A stretch of 17,820 bases of DNA from JAIPJA01 sp964390115 (GTDB lineage: Bacteria; Patescibacteriota; Patescibacteriia; Patescibacteriales; UBA12465), in contig CAYMGT010000015.1 in NCBI GenBank assembly GCA_964390115.1, positions 1 to 17,820 on the forward strand, given 5' to 3'. The first letter of the stretch is position 1. Each line of letters opens with the position of its first letter. Positions 12,555 to 17,820 of the stretch are shown here, one piece after another. A model generated the notes under the pieces. That model saw only the letters and a program-made list of their open reading frames with translations. It did no database searches and was not told the origin of the DNA. Made by a program: the position numbers and the translations under genes.

Positions 12555-14603
12555 TTAAAATTCTAATATTGCTGGTAAAATTTCCTTTTTACCATCTTGG
12601 TTTAAATCACTAAGGACAATCTTCACACCACTTAAAAAATCTTTATCATAAGCTAAAAATTCATTAATCATTTTCCCATCTTTATTATATATTTTAACAC
12701 GAGGTAAGCCACCTAGTCCAGCTGACACAACTATTTCTCCATTACAATCACCACTAACATTGCCCGCAGCTACATTTACTCCACCTTTAAACTCTTTATC
12801 ATAAGCGAAAAAACCACCAATTAAAGGCACGCCATCCTTAGAAAAAACTCTTACATGTGGACCCCCGCCCTGACCGGCACCAGTTATAATCTCTTTATTG
12901 CCATCGCCATCTAAATCTAAAACAGCTACATTTACTCCACCTTTAAACTCTTTATCATAAGCGAAAAAACCACCAATTAAAGGCACGCCATCCTTAGAAA
13001 AAACTCTTACATGTGGACCCCCGCCCTTCCCCGCTCCCACAATAATTTCTTTAGTCTTATCACTATTTAGATCAGCTACAGCTATAGAGATTTCTCCTAA
13101 AAAATTAGCATTAAAAGGCTTAAAACTTTTAATAATCTGCCCATTTTTATAGATTTTTATTTCTCCTTGATAGTTAACTAAGATCTCTAAATTATTATCT
13201 CCATCAATATCAGAGACTATAATTTGACTTTGAGCAGGAAAATTAGCTTTATAGGAGAAAAAACCATTTTGTTGTTGTTTACCAAGGTCATTAAAAACTC
13301 TAACAAATGAACCATTATCAAAAACAGAATCAATAATCTCAGTATTTTTTTTAAGTAAAATTACACCATCCTTAGGCTCTAAGTTAACATAATTTACCAG
13401 CATACCATTATTTATTTTTGGATCTTGATAACCGCTAATTTTTTCAAATTCTTCTTTTTCAAAAACATATTTTTGTTTTTTTGAACTGGAGTTTACAATA
13501 GATACACCTAAAGAAAAATCTCTTCGCCACAAGCCTTCTTCTATAGTATTATTATCAGAATAATTAGTTAAATTATAGGCTGAGCTCTGGGCTTTTCCTA
13601 AATTTATATTATATTCATCGAACCACCAAAGTTGACCCTGAACCTCTTGACTTAAGTTATAACCAAAATACCCATCACCTAAGAGAGCTGAGCTTATTCC
13701 ATAACGGAAACTTTGATAATTTTCACTACCGCCAAAACGTAAAATGATACTGGCTTTTGGTTCTTTATTATATTTATCTAATTTAAAGTAGGTCTCCATC
13801 GATCCTGACCAAGCACCTCCATTTTCCCACTCAGAAGGAAAACCTTCTAACATCATGCCATTTAAGTGAGATTGATAATCAAAAAAAACTTTACCATTTC
13901 CAATAATAATGGCTTGAGGGTTTAATTTGCGAGTATTTTGTAATATTTTCTCTGTACCTTTAAGCCAAAGGTTATTTAATTCTGATTCTGATATATTTTT
14001 ATTATTAGAAATAGCAATGTTAGAATTTAACCAACTTATATCACCCCAAATATTATCATAAAAAATTCCATCCCAAAGTCCTGTACTAAGAATTTCACGA
14101 CTAACAAATTTAGGTAAAAAATCGTTCCATCTTTCTCCCTGAGACGATAATCCGCAACCATCACTGACATTTAGCATGTTTGTTCCTGGCCAAAAAATTA
14201 TCTTATTTGAATCTTTATCTTTTAGCCACCAATTTTCACTTATCTGCCTATAGAGTTTAGCCCTAAGAGTAGATTCTAGGCTAAAATTTCCACGACTATA
14301 GTCAATTACTTCTTGAGAGGCAATGTAGGCTAATATTTTTATTTCTGGATTAAGACGCCTAATTTCTCTAATGATCTCTGGACCACTTTCCTGTATTTCC
14401 ATATCTAAAATTAAAACATCCCATTTAGCCAAATCTTTAGCATCGGAAGGGTTAATAGTCCAATTTAAATAATAATTAACCAACTTTGGATAAGTTTCCT
14501 TAGCTTCGACTTTTTTAAAATTTACTTTAATTAAAAAAAGGCTAATAAAAAAAATTATTAACAAAAAAATATAACTTATTCTAAATTTATAGCTTTTCTT
14601 CAT
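12555..14603 (-). CDS. Secreted putative glycoside hydrolase (GHL15-like) with FG-GAP/VCBS repeats
   Basis: The 682-residue protein starts with a signal or anchor helix (about 9-28). Residues 38-335 look like a TIM-barrel hydrolase of the 'hypothetical glycosyl hydrolase' type: LVNYYLNW, KWDVLILDMEIQ (Asp67), LNPEIKILAYI, LWDGIFYDNIWGD (Asp183), LNPQAIIIGNG and MMLEGFPSEW (Glu253). Asp183 and Glu253 are the acids I would test first; catalysis is not shown. From about 430 to the end there are FG-GAP/VCBS-like blades: DIDGDNNLEI, DLNSDKTKEI, DLDGDGNKEI and DLNQDGKKEI (calcium-loop-like), each followed by GAG.GGGPHVRVFSKDG or a relative and an FFAYDKEF strand. Two blades are encoded by DNA identical over 105 bp. 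It directly abuts serS (TAA then ATG). It likely acts on wall or surface glycans, or on a host's. Confidence 0.8.
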   Translation of the reverse strand: MKKSYKFRISYIFLLIIFFISLFLIKVNFKKVEAKETYPKLVNYYLNWTINPSDAKDLAKWDVLILDMEIQESGPEIIREIRRLNPEIKILAYIASQEVIDYSRGNFSLESTLRAKLYRQISENWWLKDKDSNKIIFWPGTNMLNVSDGCGLSSQGERWNDFLPKFVSREILSTGLWDGIFYDNIWGDISWLNSNIAISNNKNISESELNNLWLKGTEKILQNTRKLNPQAIIIGNGKVFFDYQSHLNGMMLEGFPSEWENGGAWSGSMETYFKLDKYNKEPKASIILRFGGSENYQSFRYGISSALLGDGYFGYNLSQEVQGQLWWFDEYNINLGKAQSSAYNLTNYSDNNTIEEGLWRRDFSLGVSIVNSSSKKQKYVFEKEEFEKISGYQDPKINNGMLVNYVNLEPKDGVILLKKNTEIIDSVFDNGSFVRVFNDLGKQQQNGFFSYKANFPAQSQIIVSDIDGDNNLEILVNYQGEIKIYKNGQIIKSFKPFNANFLGEISIAVADLNSDKTKEIIVGAGKGGGPHVRVFSKDGVPLIGGFFAYDKEFKGGVNVAVLDLDGDGNKEIITGAGQGGGPHVRVFSKDGVPLIGGFFAYDKEFKGGVNVAAGNVSGDCNGEIVVSAGLGGLPRVKIYNKDGKMINEFLAYDKDFLSGVKIVLSDLNQDGKKEILPAILEF
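12767..12871. repeat. Intragenic 105-bp repeat, copy 1
   Basis: Identical to 12923-13027, spaced 156 bp (52 codons), which is one FG-GAP blade. The flanks differ at once on both sides (12766, 12872). DNA identity, not just protein similarity, points to recent duplication or gene conversion. Confidence 0.95.
12923..13027. repeat. Intragenic 105-bp repeat, copy 2
   Basis: Partner of 12767-12871. Both encode the GGGPHVRVFSKDG, VPLIGGFFAYD and KEFKGGVNVA segments of neighbouring blades. Confidence 0.95.
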
Positions 14604-15857
14604 TTAGATAGATTTTAAAATATGATAATTCTTATCTAAATATTTATGCAATATTTTAGGTATTATAACACTTCCGTCAGCTTGCTGATTTTGTTCTAAA
14701 ATAGCTGGTATTAAACGACTAGTAGCTAGTCCGGAAGCGTTTAGGGTGTGAACAAACTCATTTTTACCACTTAACTCTGACTTATACCTTATCTTAGATC
14801 TTCTAGCTTGATAGTCAGTAGCATTGGAAATACTACTAACTTCTTTATATATACTCATACTTGGAATCCAAACCTCTATGTCTAAGGTCTTGGCCATAGC
14901 AGCGCTACAATCTTTAGCCGCTAATTGGCTGAGTTGAAAATGAAGATCTAATTTTTCCATAATAGCCTTTATCTCTTCGGTCATTTCAGAGAAAGCTTGC
15001 CAAGAATTTTCTGGCTTAGTAAAACGAAATATCTCCACTTTGTTAAATTGATGCCCCCTGATCATACCTCTCTCTTCCCGTCGATAACTACCCGCTTCCC
15101 TTCTAAACGAAGGAGCATAAGCGAAATATTTTAAAGGTAAATCACCTTCCTTAAATATTTCATCTCTATGATAATTAGTCAGCATCATCTCAGCCGTAGC
15201 ATTTAAGCAGAGTTTATCTTGAGTCCAATACAAATCATCTTTAAACTTAGGTAAATGTCCAGAAGCAAAAGCAGAATCTTCATTTAAAAGTAATGGTAGA
15301 ATTAGCATTTGATAAGAATTTTTTGCGTGATACTCTAGAAAAAAATTTAACAAAGCCCACTCTAGCCAAGCACCCGCACCTTTGTATACACAAAAACCAT
15401 TACCAGACATTTTAGTGGCTCTCTTGTAATCAATAATATCCAAATTCTCAGCTAGCTCTATATGATCTTTAGCTTTAAAATTAAATTCTGGTTTATCACT
15501 ATAGCTGAAAATAACTTTATTATTCTCCTTATCACCTGAGACAACATCCTCAGCTGGTAAATTAGGCAAAGAAGCTAATTGATCATTTAATTCAATGCTT
15601 AGTAATTTTAAAGTTTTTTCTTTTTCTTTAACTGCTAGAGTATTATTTTTCATTTCTAAAATTATTTCTTCACTGGGACGAGTTTTGGTAAACTGATTTT
15701 TTTTAGCCTGTAAAGCTTCCATTTCGGTAATTATATGCTTTCGCTTCATTTCCAAATTAATAATTTCTGTTAAATTAAAACTACCTTTATCTAATTTTTT
15801 AAGTAAGGCTAATTCAACTTCTTTCGGATGCTTAATAATTTTTTTTATATCTAACAT
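14604..15857 (-). CDS. serS: Seryl-tRNA synthetase
   Basis: This class II synthetase charges tRNA-Ser (and tRNA-Sec where present). At 417 residues it has the usual length. The N-terminal antiparallel coiled-coil arm (about 28-100) that grips the tRNA long variable arm is Lys/Glu-rich (EMEALQAKKNQFTK). The catalytic core shows FASGHLPKF (198-205), the serine-binding TAEMMLTN (221-228), motif 2 (FRREAGSYRREERGMIR, 251-267, then HQFNKVEIF) and motif 3 (SGLATSRLIPAILE, about 375-388, then DGSVIIPKIL). The usual 'GxGLAVGR' of motif 3 reads ASGLATSR, a modest change that keeps the ATP-binding Arg. It sits 15 bp after dnaX and directly abuts the next gene. Confidence 0.97.
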   Translation of the reverse strand: MLDIKKIIKHPKEVELALLKKLDKGSFNLTEIINLEMKRKHIITEMEALQAKKNQFTKTRPSEEIILEMKNNTLAVKEKEKTLKLLSIELNDQLASLPNLPAEDVVSGDKENNKVIFSYSDKPEFNFKAKDHIELAENLDIIDYKRATKMSGNGFCVYKGAGAWLEWALLNFFLEYHAKNSYQMLILPLLLNEDSAFASGHLPKFKDDLYWTQDKLCLNATAEMMLTNYHRDEIFKEGDLPLKYFAYAPSFRREAGSYRREERGMIRGHQFNKVEIFRFTKPENSWQAFSEMTEEIKAIMEKLDLHFQLSQLAAKDCSAAMAKTLDIEVWIPSMSIYKEVSSISNATDYQARRSKIRYKSELSGKNEFVHTLNASGLATSRLIPAILEQNQQADGSVIIPKILHKYLDKNYHILKSI

Positions 15858-15872
15858 ATTTTTTTATTTAAT

Positions 15873-17540
15873 TTAACTGATAATTTCCCCACCAAAAATA
15901 TTTAAAACACTATTTAAATTGTTTTTATTTTCCTTAGCAGACTGCTTTTTATCCTCATGTTTGTCAACTTCAATTTTATTTGCTGTAGACTCCTTGTTAG
16001 TAGTTGAATTTGTTAACTGGGAAATATTTAAGTTACTGTCTAATTGTACTTTAATTTTTAATCTTTTTTTAAATACTTGCTGACAAATTTTTTCTAAAGT
16101 TTCAAGAGTAGCAGCTGACTTCAGTCTTTCTTCATGAAATTTATATTTACAAAGAAGATTAATTTTTCCATCTTCTATTTTATTAGGAAAGCAATTTTGT
16201 AGTATAAAAGTTAAAGAATGGTTATGTTTTTTTATTGTCAATAAAAATTCCTTCCATTTACTTTGCACTTCCTTAATACTAATATTTACTACTTCTTTAT
16301 TAGTCTCTTTTAAAACACTTGCCTGTTTTGAAGTAAGAGTATCAAAATCTTTTTTATCTTGATTTAAACCCAAATTAGATGTAGGCACAAGATTATTTTC
16401 CTTCTTTGGCTTATTACTTAAATTATAGTCGATAAAACTTGTTTTAGTGCTTAATCCACTTAATTTTATAATAACCACCTCAAGTGGTAATTGACTTAAA
16501 TCGCAGTTTTTTAATTTATTTTCTAGATTTATGAACTCTTCTAAAAATTTTAGAGCTATTTCTAAGTCAATGTCTTTTTCTAACTCAATTAAATCTTTTT
16601 CTAAGCTAGGGCCAAGATCAAGACCTAATTTTGATGATAAATTAGGATCAATTTTATCTAGACAAATTCTTCTATTTAATATTATTAAGTCTTGGTTAAA
16701 AATTTTAGGTTCCACGGCTTTGGTTATTAAATCATTTAACAAACTTATTGCTTGACTAGATTGTTTTAGATACAAATGTCTTAAAAAAATAATTGCTTGT
16801 GATAAGTTACTTTGTGGTAACACTAATTTAGCATCCTCTAAATTTATTTTACCTTCTTTTTTTAAAGATAAAACTTGATCTAATAAACTCTCGGCATCTC
16901 GTAAGTAGCCATTAGCTTGCTTAGCTATAGACTCTAAAACTTGATCATCACTTTTTACACCTTCTTGCTTTAGAATATACTCTAATTTTTTAACTGTATC
17001 AGCTATGGATACTTTTTTAAAATCAAATCTTTCACAGCGCGAAATTACTGTCTCAGGTATCTTGTACACCTCAGTTGTGCAGAGTATAAACATTGTTTGC
17101 TTGGGTGGTTCTTCTAGTAGCTTTAATAAGGCATTAAAAGCTGAAATTGAAAGCATATGGACTTCATCTATAATAAACACCTTATAACTAAGTTTAGAGG
17201 GTGGTATTTGAGCTGAATTTATGATATTTTCTCTGACATTATCAACTCCTGTGTGACTAGCTGCATCAATTTCAATTATTTCCAAACTTTGGTTACTCGC
17301 AATAATTTGACAATTTTCACATTCATTACAAGGCTCAGCTTCCTGTCTATTCAAACAATTAACACTTTTAGCTAAAATTCTAGCTAAGGTAGTCTTACCC
17401 ACTGCTCTTGGGCCATAGAAAAGATAGGCATGACTTAAACTATCGCCAATAATCTCATTTTGTAGAGTAATTTTTATATGATTTTGACTGAAAACTTCTG
17501 CAAAAGTTTTTGGTCTATATTTTCTATATAAATTAGCCAT
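15873..17540 (-). CDS. dnaX: DNA polymerase III subunit gamma/tau
   Basis: DnaX is the ATPase of the clamp loader that places the beta clamp on DNA. The 555-residue product starts MANLYRKYRPKTFAEVFSQ, the family hallmark. Walker A is GPRAVGKTT (43-51; most homologues have GPRGVGKTT). A zinc-binding set of Cys62, Cys71, Cys74 and Cys77 follows. Walker B is FIIDEVHML (122-130), the LLKLLEEPP helix lies at 138-146, sensor 1 includes CTTEVYKIP and the SRC arginine-finger motif is at 168-170. The C-terminal third is variable, Lys/Asn-rich and tau-like. A tau-only product is assumed because the one slippery A-run noticed would truncate far too early. It is the first gene of the seven-gene operon, with a promoter just upstream. 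Confidence 0.96.
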   Translation of the reverse strand: MANLYRKYRPKTFAEVFSQNHIKITLQNEIIGDSLSHAYLFYGPRAVGKTTLARILAKSVNCLNRQEAEPCNECENCQIIASNQSLEIIEIDAASHTGVDNVRENIINSAQIPPSKLSYKVFIIDEVHMLSISAFNALLKLLEEPPKQTMFILCTTEVYKIPETVISRCERFDFKKVSIADTVKKLEYILKQEGVKSDDQVLESIAKQANGYLRDAESLLDQVLSLKKEGKINLEDAKLVLPQSNLSQAIIFLRHLYLKQSSQAISLLNDLITKAVEPKIFNQDLIILNRRICLDKIDPNLSSKLGLDLGPSLEKDLIELEKDIDLEIALKFLEEFINLENKLKNCDLSQLPLEVVIIKLSGLSTKTSFIDYNLSNKPKKENNLVPTSNLGLNQDKKDFDTLTSKQASVLKETNKEVVNISIKEVQSKWKEFLLTIKKHNHSLTFILQNCFPNKIEDGKINLLCKYKFHEERLKSAATLETLEKICQQVFKKRLKIKVQLDSNLNISQLTNSTTNKESTANKIEVDKHEDKKQSAKENKNNLNSVLNIFGGEIIS

Positions 17541-17563
17541 AAATTATTTTAATTTATTTATAT

Positions 17564-17592
17564 ATTATATAATAAAAAAACTAATTAGTAAA
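17564..17592 (-). promoter_or_regulatory. Candidate promoter of the dnaX operon
   Basis: On the minus strand TTTACT (17587-17592), a 17-bp spacer and TATAAT (17564-17569) precede dnaX. The perfect -10 lies 23 bp before the ATG, implying a very short leader. The whole stretch is AT-rich, so support is moderate. Confidence 0.5.
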
Positions 17593-17597
17593 TAAAC

Positions 17598-17623
17598 TAC
17601 CACCGGCAAAATAGCCGGTGGTA
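17598..17623 (-). terminator. GC-rich hairpin after the transposase gene: terminator or IS right-end hairpin
   Basis: A perfect 10-bp stem (TACCACCGGC / GCCGGTGGTA) closes a 6-nt loop. On the minus strand it is followed by GTTTATTTA and later a T run. It is strikingly GC-rich for this window. It could stop transposase transcripts ahead of dnaX, or be the subterminal hairpin recognised by IS200/IS605 transposases. Confidence 0.7.
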
Positions 17624-17631
17624 TTTATCTT

Positions 17632-17646
17632 GCCCACTATGTGGGC
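17632..17646 (-). repeat. Short hairpin next to the transposase stop
   Basis: GCCCAC and GTGGGC pair around a 3-nt loop, 6 bp beyond the transposase stop. Together with the larger hairpin it may form part of the right-end structure of the element. Confidence 0.5.
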
Positions 17647-17652
17647 GATATA

Positions 17653-17820
17653 CTATAAGGGTAATTTTTGTATATTTACCTGATGATGCTCTTGGTGTTT
17701 AACGTAGTTTTGAATAGTCATTTCATCGACACCAACAGTGGAAACAAAATATCCTTTTGCCCAAAGACTTCCTCTTGGTAATTTTTTTGTTTTTTTCTTG
17801 ATCCAAGCTGAAGACTTACC
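17653..17820 (-). CDS. tnpA: IS200/IS605-family transposase TnpA, C-terminal part
   Basis: The last 55 codons are visible; the rest lies beyond the window edge. The peptide reads GKSSAWIKKKTKKLPRGS, then LWAKGYFVSTVG and VDEMTIQNYVKHQEHHQ. 'LWxxGYFVxTVG' followed by a helix with 'I..YV..Q' is the C-terminal signature of Y1 (HUH-class) transposases, which move single-stranded copies without inverted-repeat ends. The nucleophile is the Tyr in IQNYVKHQ (Tyr39 of the visible part). The reading frame is intact to a TAG stop. GC-rich hairpins just downstream suit an IS200/IS605 right end. No tnpB follows on this side, so it may be an IS200-like single-gene element. Confidence 0.92.
   Translation of the reverse strand, partial: GKSSAWIKKKTKKLPRGSLWAKGYFVSTVGVDEMTIQNYVKHQEHHQVNIQKLPL

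Noticed and set aside
16850..16870. A-run in dnaX (TTA AAA AAA GAA, near codon 227) as a programmed frameshift for a gamma form
   Set aside because: A shift here meets a stop within three codons and would cut the protein at about 230 residues, before the clamp-loader C-terminal domain. A-runs are common in this AT-rich sequence.
1..17820. CRISPR array, tRNA or rRNA gene
   Set aside because: I saw no regularly spaced short repeats, no cloverleaf with CCA-type acceptor pairing and no rRNA-like segments in any intergenic gap.

Overview
The window looks like chromosomal DNA from a small-genome, AT-rich bacterium of the Candidate Phyla Radiation (Patescibacteria, probably Parcubacteria-like). The reasons are very low GC, tightly packed genes, large unknown surface proteins with domain styles I associate with CPR genomes (an 'NGEAWYV' repeat, a TSP1-like module, FISUMP and FG-GAP domains), and few Shine-Dalgarno sites. 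TGA acts as a stop in the toxin-antitoxin pair, so the standard bacterial code fits. The exact phylum cannot be fixed from this sequence.

Layout. (1) 1-473, plus strand: the end of a ribbon-helix-helix-type antitoxin gene overlapping a RelE/ParE-type toxin gene. A shared terminator follows. (2) 546-2516, minus strand: secE-nusG-rplK-rplA, driven by a near-consensus promoter. A hairpin just before rplA looks like an L1 autoregulation site. (3) 2647-6107, plus strand: a lipoprotein, a 507-residue modular secreted protein and a multi-pass membrane protein, all of unknown role. (4) 6206-8350: a complete Xer-type tyrosine recombinase (minus) plus a 396-bp near-identical copy of its 3' end 1212 bp away. 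Between the copies lies a self-contained plus-strand unit with a perfect consensus promoter, a 193-residue membrane protein gene and a strong terminator. This is the most unusual part of the window. (5) 8508-17540, minus strand: one apparent operon, dnaX-serS-(glycoside-hydrolase-like + FG-GAP protein)-(612-residue membrane-anchored protein)-alr-ftsQ-(48-residue membrane peptide), with gaps of 0 to 15 bp. (6) 17653-17820, minus strand: the C-terminal end of an IS200/IS605-type TnpA transposase followed by two GC-rich hairpins that probably mark the element's right end or its terminator.

How it fits together. Region 2 supplies protein export and early ribosome and transcription-elongation factors. 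Region 5 joins replication (clamp-loader subunit) and translation (seryl-tRNA synthetase) to the cell envelope: alanine racemase supplies D-alanine for peptidoglycan, FtsQ acts in division, and the two large exported proteins beside them plausibly act at the wall or surface. Regions 3 and 4 hold accessory surface and membrane genes plus a recombination scar that suggests recent gain of a tiny cassette.
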